64,000 nucleotides of DNA from positions 1,116,001 to 1,180,000 of the forward strand of contig NZ_CP169244.1 in the NCBI RefSeq assembly GCF_041902385.1, in the 5' to 3' direction. The notes below the pieces were generated by a model. It had not been told where the DNA came from and searched no databases. It saw only the letters and a program-made list of their open reading frames with translations. Made by a program: the position numbers and the translations under genes. Shown here piece by piece: positions 1 through 7,951 of this stretch (the first letter of the stretch is position 1; each line of letters opens with the position of its first letter). Source of the stretch: Arcticibacter sp041902385 (GTDB taxonomy: Bacteria > Bacteroidota > Bacteroidia > Sphingobacteriales > Sphingobacteriaceae).

Positions 1-106
1 CAATGCTCATTTTGGCGTCGCTGTTGCTCTCGATCAGCTTATAGCCGCCTATTGCTACTGCACCGCCAAAAAATGCAGTAAGAAGAGTAATTCCTATCTT
101 TCTCAT
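1..106 (-). CDS. Partial DegP/HtrA-type periplasmic serine protease (N-terminus only)
   Basis: Only the first 35 codons are inside the window; the gene continues past base 1. The visible peptide starts MRKIGITLLTAFFGGAVAIG and is a signal/anchor segment: two basic residues, then a hydrophobic stretch, then a polar region. I recognise this start as that of the Do-family (HtrA/DegP) serine endopeptidases of Sphingobacteriaceae, which degrade or refold misfolded envelope proteins. The protease and PDZ domains are outside the window, so the assignment rests on the leader alone. The ATG at 104-106 lies about 54 bases downstream of a good promoter. Confidence 0.55.
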   Translation of the reverse strand, partial: MRKIGITLLTAFFGGAVAIGGYKLIESNSDAKMSI

Positions 107-137
107 ACTTATTTTTCTATGCGTGTTTTCTTAAATT

Positions 138-149
138 TTCGTATACGAA
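138..149. promoter_or_regulatory. 12-bp perfect palindrome in the degP-like 5' leader
   Basis: TTCGTATACGAA is a perfect palindrome lying between the predicted promoter (-7 box at 160-167) and the start codon at 106. Its position inside the leader fits an operator or a small RNA hairpin. No regulator can be named from the window. Confidence 0.4.
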
Positions 150-159
150 TTTCTTGAAT

Positions 160-191
160 CAAAAGTAATACCACTAGAACTGAATATGCAA
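160..191 (-). promoter_or_regulatory. Bacteroidota-type promoter for the degP-like gene
   Basis: Read on the minus strand there is a TTG (-33-like, plus-strand 189-191), a 21-nt spacer and TACTTTTG (-7 box, plus-strand 160-167), which matches the Bacteroidota consensus TAnnTTTG. The start codon is about 54 nt downstream, leaving a leader that contains the palindrome at 138-149. Confidence 0.6.
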
Positions 192-725
192 CTTCATCGT
201 ATCGGCTTTTGTGTTAAAAAATGTTAAACCATATTTAATATTATTGCCCTGTGGCGGAGGTACATCGCACATGCTTCCATTGTTGACCAGGCTCTGATCA
301 ACTTATTACCAAACCCGCCCCTCGTTCTCCATCTCCCCCTTCCTGAGCTCTGTACTCCTCCTCCCTGCCTTTCCATGTCCCGGTATTGTCGCCGAAGTGA
401 GGGCGACGTGAGTCCGACTTTTTGCAATGATACACAGACTCACCTCGGGCTCACCTCGCCCTCACCTCGGACTCAATAGATCCCAGGGGGAACGTAAACC
501 CCACTTTAAGCCCGGCCATTGGCGCCTCTGGTACGCCTAAGGGGCGAATTATAAGCTAATCGGTCTCTGCATCAGGAGCTGCCCAGACTCATTCATCCTA
601 TCATTCAAGCCGGTCTTCCTGCTTTTAAGGGCAGCAAAACCCCAGATCAGTCTTCTTCTCCCTTGTCGGGGCAGCGCTTGAAGGTTTTTCGCTATCTTTA
701 GCCTTCGAATTAGCAGAAAGTAATT
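192..725. other. Gene-free stretch between degP-like gene and dapF
   Basis: I see no convincing protein-coding gene here. Open frames in this stretch have low-complexity composition and no recognisable family. It contains a 26-bp inverted repeat (392-470). A TATCTTTA at 693-700 resembles a -7 box with one mismatch, 26 nt upstream of the dapF ATG, but no matching -33 box is evident. Confidence 0.6.
392..470. repeat. 26-bp imperfect inverted repeat with internal CTCACCTCGG tandem units
   Basis: The arm at 392-417 and the arm at 445-470 are reverse complements at 23 of 26 positions, separated by 27 nt. The right arm is built of short repeats of the form CTCACCTCGG, with a further unit at 438-447. 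A transcript would form a long hairpin. No T-run follows, so it is not a classic terminator. It resembles REP-like intergenic elements; copy number elsewhere in the genome is unknown. Confidence 0.55.
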
Positions 726-1549
726 ATGCATCAAAAATCCTCTTTGGAGACAGGCGCCACGCAGCTTCACTTTTATAAATATCAGGGTGCAGGAAACGAC
801 TTTATTCTGGTAGATAACCGCGCCGGTCGTATTGATCACCGGCGGCCGGCCCTGATAGCGGCGGTATGCGACAGACGTTTCGGCGTGGGAGGTGATGGAA
901 TGATGTTCCTGCAAATGAAGGAGGGCTACGACTTCGAAATGGTTTACTATAACTCTGACGGCCAGCCCAGCAGCATGTGCGGAAACGGGGGAAGATGCAT
1001 TGTCGCGTTCGCACGGCACCTCGGTGTTATTGACAGAGAGACTAACTTTTTGGCAGTTGACGGACCTCATTATGCCACTATTTCAGCTGACACTACCTCT
1101 GTGTGTCTTCAGATGATCGACGTAAATACGATCCGCGAAGACGGTGAAGCATTCGTGCTCAACACGGGCTCTCCGCACTTCGTTCAGTGTACCACAGCCC
1201 TTCGTGAACAGGATGTGTTTAAAGCGGGAAGGGCGATCCGGTATAACGAGACTTATAGCAAAGAAGGCATCAACGTAAATTTCGTTGAAGATTTCGGCGA
1301 TCACTACTTCGTCAGAACGTATGAACGCGGGGTGGAAGACGAGACTTTTGCCTGCGGAACCGGTGTCACAGCCGTGGCCTTGGCGATGGCAAGAAAAAAG
1401 GACTTCGGGGCAGTATAGTAAGCCCGGTTAAGGTCCTGGGTGGCGACCTTGTCATTCGCTTTCACTTCGATGGCGAGCGATTCACCAACGTCTTTCTCGA
1501 AGGTCCCGCGCAGTTTGTGTTTGAAGGGCATATGACTATCGCTCCTTAG
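726..1549 (+). CDS. dapF: Diaminopimelate epimerase, frameshifted near the C-terminus
   Basis: DapF interconverts LL- and meso-diaminopimelate for lysine and peptidoglycan synthesis. The N-terminal signature GAGNDFILVDN and both catalytic cysteine motifs are present (SMCGNGG and ACGTGVTA). The zero frame stops at 1416-1418, removing the last strand. The -1 frame continues from 1400 to a stop at 1547-1549 and encodes the missing tail (SPVKVLGGDLVIRF and onward). Joining the frames at the A-run 1394-1399 gives 274 aa, the normal length. The junction A_AAA_AAG is also a -1 slippery heptamer. The ATG at 726 gives about 13 extra N-terminal residues compared with typical DapF, and no nearer ATG exists. 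The corrected 3' end overlaps the convergent lipoprotein gene by 4 bp. Confidence 0.88.
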
Positions 1550-1749
1550 TCAGCTCTCTTTACGCTATCGGGGACGGCCATGCGGCTCGTATCACTACCG
1601 GGAGGCCGGATCGTGTCACGGTCTACGCCCCGTTCAGACCCGCGGGGCAGGGGGCCTTGTCCTGTTGGATCAACCGACTTTTGCACACTATTACAAGCTG
1701 ATATTGCTACAGCGATCAAAGCTGATATTAAAAGTCTTCGTTTCTTCAT
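1546..1749 (-). CDS. Small putative lipoprotein
   Basis: A 67-residue product starting MKKRRLLISALIAVAISACN: a lysine/arginine-rich n-region, a hydrophobic core and a lipobox-like ISAC with the modified Cys near residue 19, followed by a short Pro/Gly/Asp-rich tail. A longer frame begins 24 bases upstream, but the signal peptide decides for this ATG. I do not recognise the family. It is divergent from aspS and converges on dapF. Confidence 0.5.
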   Translation of the reverse strand: MKKRRLLISALIAVAISACNSVQKSVDPTGQGPLPRGSERGVDRDTIRPPGSDTSRMAVPDSVKRAD

Positions 1750-1837
1750 CTGGCATTTATCTCTTTCCAACAATTCTTGATACGGGTAGTTTGAGGAAAA
1801 AATTCATTTCCTGAACCTTAACCTTCATCAAAAAAAG

Positions 1838-1845
1838 TACTTTTG
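1838..1845 (+). promoter_or_regulatory. -7 box of the aspS promoter
   Basis: TACTTTTG matches TAnnTTTG exactly, 20 nt upstream of the aspS ATG. No clear TTTG is seen at the -33 position. Confidence 0.5.
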
Positions 1846-1864
1846 CTCGTCAAACAATTATTTT

Positions 1865-3610
1865 ATGCATAGGACTCATACTTGCGGCGAATTAAATCTG
1901 AATGATTTAGGTAAAGTAGTAACTCTGGCCGGCTGGGTGCAAAAATCACGCGACCTTGGCGGCATGACGTTCATTGACATCAGGGATCGTTACGGTGTTA
2001 CACAGTTACTTTTTAACATGGATGAAAATGCAGGTTTATGTGAGCAGGCTCGTCAGCTCTCCCGTGAATTTGTGATCAAGGTGACCGGATCTGTTGTTGA
2101 GCGTTCTAACAAAAACCCGAAGATGCCTACGGGTGACATTGAAATCAGGGTCACTTCGCTTGAGGTTCTGAACGAAGCGAAGCTGCCTCCATTCCTCATT
2201 GAAGACGAAACAGACGGCGGTGACGACCTGAGAATGAAGTTCAGATACCTGGACCTTCGCCGCGCTCCTGTCAGGAATAATTTAATCCTCCGCCATAAGA
2301 CGGCTCAGGAGGTACGTAAATACCTCGACATGCAGAACTTTCTGGAGGTAGAGACGCCCGTGCTGATCAAGTCCACTCCGGAAGGGGCACGCGACTTCGT
2401 AGTTCCGAGCCGCATGAACCCAGGCGAGTTTTACGCATTGCCACAGTCGCCTCAAACCTTTAAGCAGCTGCTAATGGTATCGGGATTCGACCGCTACTTC
2501 CAGATCGTTAAGTGCTTCCGCGATGAAGACTTGCGCGCCGACCGCCAGCCTGAGTTCACTCAGATCGACTGCGAGATGGCGTTTATCGAGCAGGAAGACA
2601 TTTTAAATACATTCGAAGGGCTGATCCGCCACTTGTTCAAAGCGTTAAAAGGCATTGAACTGGAAGCCGTTCCACGCATGTCATTTGAAGACGCCATGCG
2701 AATGTACGGATCAGACAAGCCTGATACCCGTTTCGGCATGCTGTTTACTGAGCTGAACGAGCTGGTAAAGGGGCATAACTTCCCCGTGTTCGACAATGCG
2801 GAGCTGGTAGTGGGTATCAATGCCAGCGGATGCGCACACTATACACGGAAACAACTGGACGAACTGACGGATTTTGTTAAGCGCCCTCAAATCGGCGCTA
2901 CCGGTTTGGTTTACTGCCGTTACAATGCTGACGGATCCCTAAAATCGTCAGTCGATAAATTTTACAGCGAAGATGAGCTAAAGAAATGGGCCGCTGCCTT
3001 TAATGCACAGCCTGACGACCTCATGCTGATTATGGCGGGGCCGGCAGACAAGGTAAGAAAACAGCTGAACGAGCTGCGGCTTGAAATGGGGAACCGACTT
3101 GGCCTCCGTGATAAAAACAAGTTTTCGCCTCTATGGGTGATCGACTTCCCTTTGCTCGAGTGGGATGAGGAAACTGGCCGCTATCATGCGATGCACCATC
3201 CGTTCACTTCACCCAAGCCTGAAGATATTGAGCTGCTTGACAGCAACCCGGGTGCAGTACGAGCAAATGCGTACGACCTGGTGATCAACGGTACCGAAGT
3301 GGGCGGAGGATCTATCCGTATCCACAACCGCGATTTACAGGCACTGATGTTTAAACATCTCGGCTTTACACCCGAAGAAGCGCAGAAACAATTCGGCTTC
3401 CTTATGAATGCTTTCGAGTACGGAGCACCGCCACATGGAGGCATTGCCTTTGGCTTCGACCGCCTGGTTTCAATTTTCGCCGGGCTTGACTCGATCCGCG
3501 ATGTCATTGCCTTTCCGAAAAATAACTCCGGAAGAGATGTGATGATCGATTCTCCGGCTTCTATTTCTGAAGAGCAGTTGAAAGAGCTGAGCATTAAAAC
3601 TACCGTCTGA
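1865..3610 (+). CDS. aspS: Aspartate--tRNA ligase
   Basis: Cytoplasmic class II aminoacyl-tRNA synthetase that charges tRNA-Asp. The 581-residue length fits the bacterial type. Domains in order: N-terminal OB-fold anticodon-binding domain (about 1-105, with GWVQKSRDLGGMTFIDIRDR), catalytic core with class II motif 2 FRDEDLRADRQPEFTQID at 218-235, a bacterial GAD insertion (about 290-420), and motif 3 GIAFGFDRLV at 526-535. The gene stands alone between a TAnnTTTG promoter and a strong terminator. Confidence 0.97.
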   Translation: MHRTHTCGELNLNDLGKVVTLAGWVQKSRDLGGMTFIDIRDRYGVTQLLFNMDENAGLCEQARQLSREFVIKVTGSVVERSNKNPKMPTGDIEIRVTSLEVLNEAKLPPFLIEDETDGGDDLRMKFRYLDLRRAPVRNNLILRHKTAQEVRKYLDMQNFLEVETPVLIKSTPEGARDFVVPSRMNPGEFYALPQSPQTFKQLLMVSGFDRYFQIVKCFRDEDLRADRQPEFTQIDCEMAFIEQEDILNTFEGLIRHLFKALKGIELEAVPRMSFEDAMRMYGSDKPDTRFGMLFTELNELVKGHNFPVFDNAELVVGINASGCAHYTRKQLDELTDFVKRPQIGATGLVYCRYNADGSLKSSVDKFYSEDELKKWAAAFNAQPDDLMLIMAGPADKVRKQLNELRLEMGNRLGLRDKNKFSPLWVIDFPLLEWDEETGRYHAMHHPFTSPKPEDIELLDSNPGAVRANAYDLVINGTEVGGGSIRIHNRDLQALMFKHLGFTPEEAQKQFGFLMNAFEYGAPPHGGIAFGFDRLVSIFAGLDSIRDVIAFPKNNSGRDVMIDSPASISEEQLKELSIKTTV

Positions 3611-3731
3611 GACCCGGATGAAAGCCAGGAGAAGTTCATGTAAAGCACTTCTGCAGCAGGGCTCTCAGCGAGAATGAAAGATGCCGGAAGGTTGTTTTGA
3701 GGTTATTAAAACCAATCAAAGCTTTCACAAA

Positions 3732-3775
3732 ATAAAAGGGCTGTCTTTTGAATCAAGGCAGCCCTTTTATTTTTA
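3732..3775. terminator. Rho-independent terminator after aspS, possibly bidirectional
   Basis: A 16-bp stem (3732-3747 with 3755-3770, one G:T pair), 7-nt loop, T-rich on the plus side and A-rich on the left so that it could also work leftward. It has the GGGCTG/CAGCCC core seen in several terminators of this window. It closes aspS and faces the end of rmlA. Confidence 0.8.
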
Positions 3776-3870
3776 TATGAAGTTAATTTCTACGTTCTTC
3801 CATTTTCCGCAGAAAGCGTGTTAACGATTAGAGAATACGCTTATGAACAAGCCGGATTTCAAACTCACTA

Positions 3871-4730
3871 TTAAGCCAGGATTTTCAAGAGGTACTGACC
3901 GTACCCGCTTTTTACCAGAGACTGAGCCGCTGCGCGAAGTTCTTCGGAATTGATGAAACCCATCCGGTAGGCCACCTCTTCGATACAGCCAATTTTAAGC
4001 CCCTGACGCTCTTCAATAACCTGAACAAACTGTCCGGCCTGCATCAGTGACTGAAACGTTCCTGTGTCAAGCCAGGCGGTGCCACGGCTTAACACGCCAA
4101 CCTTTAGTTTCCCTCTTTTCAGGTATTCTTTGTTGACATCGGTAATTTCGTACTCGCCTCTGGGAGAGGGTTGAATATTCTTGGCTATTTCGATCACCGA
4201 GTTGTCATAGAAGTACAGGCCGGGCACCGCAAAGTTCGACTTTGGCTGCTGAGGTTTCTCTTCTATGGAGATCACGTTATTGTCTTTATCAAACTCGACA
4301 ACCCCGTATCGTTCGGGATCTGATACCTGGTAGGCGAAGACCACTCCCCCTCCGGGTTATTCAGCTTCTGCAGCTGGGCAGACAGTCCGTCACCGTAAAA
4401 GATATTGTCGCCCAGGATCAGCGCAACACTATCCTTTCCAACAAACTCTTCTCCGATCACAAAAGCTTGTGCAAGTCCGTTCGGCTGCTCCTGAACGGCG
4501 TAAGAAAAACGACATCCGATCCTTGAGCCATCGCCCAGCAAGCGCTCAAAGTTGGGAAGGTCCTGAGGTGTTGAAATGATTAAAATATCTCTTATACCCG
4601 CCAGCATCAGGATGGATAAGGGATAGTAGATCATAGGTTTGTCGTAAACAGGCATCATCTGTTTACTGGTTGCAAGTGTAAGAGGATGAAGGCGGGTACC
4701 TGAGCCTCCTGCTAGAATTATACCTTTCAT
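3871..4730 (-). CDS. rfbA: Glucose-1-phosphate thymidylyltransferase (RmlA), frameshifted
   Basis: First enzyme of dTDP-L-rhamnose synthesis: dTTP + glucose-1-phosphate to dTDP-glucose. The N-terminal half starts MKGIILAGGSGTRLHPLT, the nucleotide-binding signature; GDNIFYG follows. The reading frame breaks at a C5 run (plus strand 4346-4350). The C-terminal half resumes in another frame with VFAYQVSDPERYGVVEFD and includes the SIEEKP and LDTGT motifs. Adding one base to the run joins them as NPEGGVVFAYQ and gives 286 aa, typical for RmlA. The start was placed at the conserved MKGI rather than an upstream ATG 24 bases away. rmlD is directly upstream on the same strand; rmlB and rmlC are not in the window. 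Confidence 0.9.
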
Positions 4731-4810
4731 TTTGTTCTTAAAAATTCGTGCCATTCTAACCGGGCGAGCTGCGGTAAAACGAAAGCTCAGTCCGGTCGGT
4801 CTTTAACTCC

Positions 4811-5740
4811 TTATGCCTGCAAATCCCTCAACCGGGCAATACAGGTTTCAAGACTGTCACGCCAATAAGGAATACTAACTCCGAAAGTACTTTTAATTTT
4901 CGTCTTATCCATTACGGAAAAATGGGGTCTCTCTGCCTTTGTGCGATATTCACTCGACTTTACCGGCTTCAGGTTGGTAGAAATTTCGCTCAGGTCAAGC
5001 ACTGCCCGCGCAAAGTCGTACCAGGACGCAACGCCCTCATTGCTATAGTGATAAACTCCGTAATCCTGAGAACCAGACTGGATAATATCGAGGATAACAT
5101 GGGCGAGATCAACTGCGTAAGTGGGTGTACCCACCTGATCAAAGACGACCGACAGCTCTTCCCTTTCTCTTCCCAGCCGTTGAATAGTCTTTACGAAATT
5201 GTTTCCATACTCAGAATACAGCCAGCTGGTACGAAGGATGAAGTACTTGTGAATCATTCCTGCCAGTACCGCCTCACCCTGGAGCTTGGTCAGTCCATAG
5301 ATATTAACAGGCTTGGTGAGATCATTTTCAGTAAGAGCTACAGGAGTACTTCCTTCGAAAACGAAGTCTGTTGAAATATGGATCAGCGTAGCCTGATGCG
5401 AACGGCAGGCTGTAGCAATATTAGCTACGCCATCCCGATTGATTTTCCGGGCAATCGACGGCTCATCCTCAGCCTTATCAACAGCAGTATAGGCAGCGCA
5501 GTTTACCACAAAAGCCGGCATCTCTTCCGCAAATACCTTCGCTACCTGATCCTGATCGAGGATATCCGCAGCGTGTTCCGGAAGAAAGGAGATGTTCTTT
5601 ATGTTACGAGCTTCTGCTGCGGCCTTTAAGCACTGGCCCAGCTGCCCGGCAGCACCAAACACGATTACTTTGGCGCCAAGGCTGGTAGCACCTCCGCTCG
5701 TGTTCAACATCGAAAAATACTTATAATCGAACTCTGTCAT
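4811..5740 (-). CDS. rfbD: dTDP-4-dehydrorhamnose reductase (RmlD)
   Basis: Last enzyme of dTDP-L-rhamnose synthesis, an NAD(P)H-dependent reductase of the extended SDR family. The sequence shows a Rossmann motif GAAGQLGQ (about residues 30-37), NCAAYTAVDKAEDE, and the catalytic pair in YGLTKLQGE (YxxxK). The product has about 20 residues before the Rossmann strand, more than usual; ATG at 5710 (MLNTS) is an alternative. A TACTTTTG promoter box at 5754-5761 supports the upstream start. It lies 80 bases ahead of rmlA, probably in one transcript. Confidence 0.92.
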   Translation of the reverse strand: MTEFDYKYFSMLNTSGGATSLGAKVIVFGAAGQLGQCLKAAAEARNIKNISFLPEHAADILDQDQVAKVFAEEMPAFVVNCAAYTAVDKAEDEPSIARKINRDGVANIATACRSHQATLIHISTDFVFEGSTPVALTENDLTKPVNIYGLTKLQGEAVLAGMIHKYFILRTSWLYSEYGNNFVKTIQRLGREREELSVVFDQVGTPTYAVDLAHVILDIIQSGSQDYGVYHYSNEGVASWYDFARAVLDLSEISTNLKPVKSSEYRTKAERPHFSVMDKTKIKSTFGVSIPYWRDSLETCIARLRDLQA

Positions 5741-5753
5741 AATTGTAATAAGG

Positions 5754-5761
5754 CAAAAGTA
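5754..5761 (-). promoter_or_regulatory. -7 box upstream of rmlD
   Basis: On the minus strand TACTTTTG, an exact TAnnTTTG match, ends 13 nt before the rmlD ATG at 5740. No clear -33 box. Confidence 0.45.
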
Positions 5762-5770
5762 CCGGTGTTA

Positions 5771-6343
5771 TTATCCGGTTACGGCATTGTCGAGTTCGTC
5801 ATACCACTCAGCACCATACTTACGAATGAGCGGCTCCTTCAGAAACTTATACACGGGAACTTTCAACTCCTTGCCGAAGGCGCACGCCGACTTGCAGATA
5901 TGCCACCGGTCGTAATTTAGTATTTCAAACTCGGGGTAGGCCGTGATACGAATTGGATAGAGATGACAAGATACAGGCTTCTTCCAGTGAACCTTTCCCT
6001 CTTCGTAAGCCTTCTCGATTGCGCATTTGCTTACCCCATTCTCCCAGATCACGTACGCGCACTCTTTGTTGCCGTCTACACAGGGAGTGGTATAGTCGCC
6101 ATCGCTGTCCCGCACCCACGTGCCCTGGCTTTCTATCGTTTCTATCCCTTTTTCTGTCATGTAAGGGCGCACAAGCGGATAGATCTCTTCCAGAATTTTG
6201 AGCTCACTCTTCTCTAGCGGTGCACCTGCATCTCCCTCTACACAGCACGCCCCCTTACACTTGTCCAAATTGCACACAAAGTTCTCCTCCAGGAGATCCT
6301 CGTGCACCAATGTGTGCTGTACTTCAATCATATTCAAACCCAT
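5771..6343 (-). CDS. DUF3109 family cysteine-rich protein
   Basis: A soluble 190-residue protein with the family hallmark CNLDKCKGACCVEGDAG near the N-terminus and further cysteines in PCVDGNKECAY, KCAIEKA, SCHLYP and HICKSACAFG. The pattern resembles the metal/Fe-S-binding proteins related to YkgJ; the function of DUF3109 is unknown. Homologues usually start at the fifth residue (MIEVQ, position 6331), so the true start may be there. The gene is widely conserved in Bacteroidota. Confidence 0.85.
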   Translation of the reverse strand: MGLNMIEVQHTLVHEDLLEENFVCNLDKCKGACCVEGDAGAPLEKSELKILEEIYPLVRPYMTEKGIETIESQGTWVRDSDGDYTTPCVDGNKECAYVIWENGVSKCAIEKAYEEGKVHWKKPVSCHLYPIRITAYPEFEILNYDRWHICKSACAFGKELKVPVYKFLKEPLIRKYGAEWYDELDNAVTG

Positions 6344-6432
6344 ATAGGGCTACAAAGGTCGGAAATATTTTGCTAGACTGGCATCTTTATTTGAAGTAGT
6401 GCTGATACGGTGACCTGATCAGGCCGCGACGC

Positions 6433-7188
6433 TCAGTATTTGAGTCCCTTTGCTGAGGTAATTTCCAGCGTTACCGACCCAACCAGTATCTCGACCTGCG
6501 CCTTAACGGGGATACGATTTCCATCGTCAGTGATCCACAGATAGAGCTTACTATCCTTCCTAAAGATACGACCCGGCTTAATAGAAGGATTAAATTTTAA
6601 GCAGTTAAAGGTTCCGATTGGGGTTTTTACCTTCTCCTTTCCCACATACGTAATTTTCATGTCTGCCACTTCGTCGTCCAGAAAGTAGGGAATGGTGAAC
6701 TGTGTACCTACCCGTACTCCGGCCAGATCGAGGCTGCGCGCGAAATAAAAGGCGGAGACGAGATCGAAGGTCTTTTCCCGGCCTTTAAAAGTACCTTTAT
6801 TACCGACGACTTTCCGTTGATCCTGATAAAAGCGGACTTTATCGATCCTCCTGTAATTAGCCTCTCTTATGTTCTCGGTATACAGGTAAGGAAGTAGTTC
6901 CTTTTTATCAATGTAGGAATCGTAACGATTCCTTACCTTATAAAAAAGGTTAAAAGAAGCAGCGGTCTTTCCCTGGGCTACCAGATGAAAAACGGGGTTA
7001 TTACCGAATTTCACGTCCGTTTCAAGTACGTTCAGAGTAGCCTCTGCAGCAGTAATGAAGCCGTACCGCAGCCGGTATTTCAACTCCTCCCCGGCGCTAA
7101 AGGCCGGCTCCTTTCTATTCTCCAGCTCCTGACATATCGCCAGCCAGGGGATAAAAAGAAGAGACAGTAGAACTATTATTTTTCTCAT
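6433..7188 (-). CDS. DUF3108 family secreted protein
   Basis: 251 residues with a clear Sec signal peptide (MRKIIVLLSLLFIPWLAICQ, cleavage likely near residue 19) followed by a beta-rich domain typical of DUF3108: FSAGEELKYRLRYGFITAAEATL near the start and LYLWITDDGNRIPVKAQVEI near the end. The family is periplasmic or outer-membrane associated and of unknown function. It stands on the same strand as its neighbours with about 90-base gaps. Confidence 0.85.
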   Translation of the reverse strand: MRKIIVLLSLLFIPWLAICQELENRKEPAFSAGEELKYRLRYGFITAAEATLNVLETDVKFGNNPVFHLVAQGKTAASFNLFYKVRNRYDSYIDKKELLPYLYTENIREANYRRIDKVRFYQDQRKVVGNKGTFKGREKTFDLVSAFYFARSLDLAGVRVGTQFTIPYFLDDEVADMKITYVGKEKVKTPIGTFNCLKFNPSIKPGRIFRKDSKLYLWITDDGNRIPVKAQVEILVGSVTLEITSAKGLKY

Positions 7189-7276
7189 ATAAACATGTTA
7201 GGATCAGGCGCCGCACTCCGGAGTCGCGAAACTGCAACGTTTACCATGGAACAACGCCAAGACAATTTTGTGCAGC

Positions 7277-7792
7277 CTAATCTCTCCTTTTGTAAACAGG
7301 AACGGTAGAACATGGTTCGCCGTACATGACGCTTTTAGCCACCCTGACGAGCCGTGTGGTCAGCTCTACAAATGCTGAAACAGGAACCGAAATATCGCCG
7401 CACCCTTTAATCACCATACGCTGGTCCCGATACTTTTCCATGTCAAGCCGATCTATAGCTTTCAGGAAAAGCACCGTCTCGAGCGCTTCCAAATCTCCGA
7501 ACACAACTTCAGACGCGTATGGTGCTAGCTTTGTTGCAAGCAACATATAAGCCCAGGTTGGAACGATGGCATCAGCAGAGCAAATGATCGCCATCATCTT
7601 CCCCGAATACTGCGCCCAGTCGTGCTCTTTAATGAACTCCCTGAACTCTTTCTCTCTCAGAATAAGACCGTGGAACAAATTATCCTTTATGTCATAGACC
7701 AACCGCTCTCCCGGCTCGTAAAGATCAGCCAGGTCCAGTGTAATTAAGCCGCTCTGCGCCACCCGGTTTACTATATTTTCCTGAATATCCAT
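7277..7792 (-). CDS. DUF2480 family protein
   Basis: A soluble 171-residue protein of a Bacteroidota-restricted family without known function. The N-terminus MDIQENIVNRVAQSGLITLD, the mid-section DNLFHGLILREKEFREFIKEHDW and the C-terminal VIKGCGDISVPVSAF are characteristic. No signal peptide or membrane segment. A perfect palindrome and a near-consensus -7 box lie 22-48 nt upstream, which suggests individual regulation. Confidence 0.82.
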   Translation of the reverse strand: MDIQENIVNRVAQSGLITLDLADLYEPGERLVYDIKDNLFHGLILREKEFREFIKEHDWAQYSGKMMAIICSADAIVPTWAYMLLATKLAPYASEVVFGDLEALETVLFLKAIDRLDMEKYRDQRMVIKGCGDISVPVSAFVELTTRLVRVAKSVMYGEPCSTVPVYKRRD

Positions 7793-7813
7793 TTCATTCT
7801 CAAGTTAAGTAGG

Positions 7814-7840
7814 CAAAGATCCTCACTTTTCTGAAAAGTG
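7814..7840 (-). promoter_or_regulatory. Promoter-like box with adjoining 17-bp palindrome upstream of the DUF2480 gene
   Basis: On the minus strand GATCTTTG (plus-strand 7814-7821, one mismatch to TAnnTTTG) is immediately preceded by CACTTTTCAGAAAAGTG (plus-strand 7824-7840), a perfect 8+1+8 inverted repeat. The palindrome falls between the -33 and -7 positions, where a bound protein would block RNA polymerase. No T-run follows, so it is more likely an operator than a terminator. Confidence 0.45.
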
Positions 7841-7900
7841 ATATAAGCATAAAGTAAAAACTTAAGACGGGCGATTGTTTTACTCCGGGTGGCATGCAAC

Positions 7901-7940
7901 AAAAAAAAGGTCTGAAAGACAACCTCCAGACCTTTTTTTT
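7901..7940 (-). terminator. Terminator after the PpiD-like gene
   Basis: On the minus strand A8-GGTCTG, a 12-nt loop, CAGACC-T8: a short stem extended by A:T pairing with a strong T-run, 12 bases past the stop of the PpiD-like gene. Symmetric A/T runs could also stop plus-strand transcripts. Confidence 0.8.
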
Positions 7941-7951
7941 GCTATTTTTTT

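Noticed and set aside
224..427. Minus-strand open frame of 67 codons in the intergenic region
   Set aside because: Low-complexity Arg/Gly-rich product, no family resemblance, and it overlaps the inverted repeat at 392-470.
549..1070. 173-codon minus-strand open frame over dapF
   Set aside because: It is antisense to the DapF coding frame, which has clear catalytic motifs.
3776..3870. Weak stem AAGCGT/ACGCTT downstream of rmlA
   Set aside because: No T-run and a large loop; the hairpin at 3732-3775 can serve as terminator instead.
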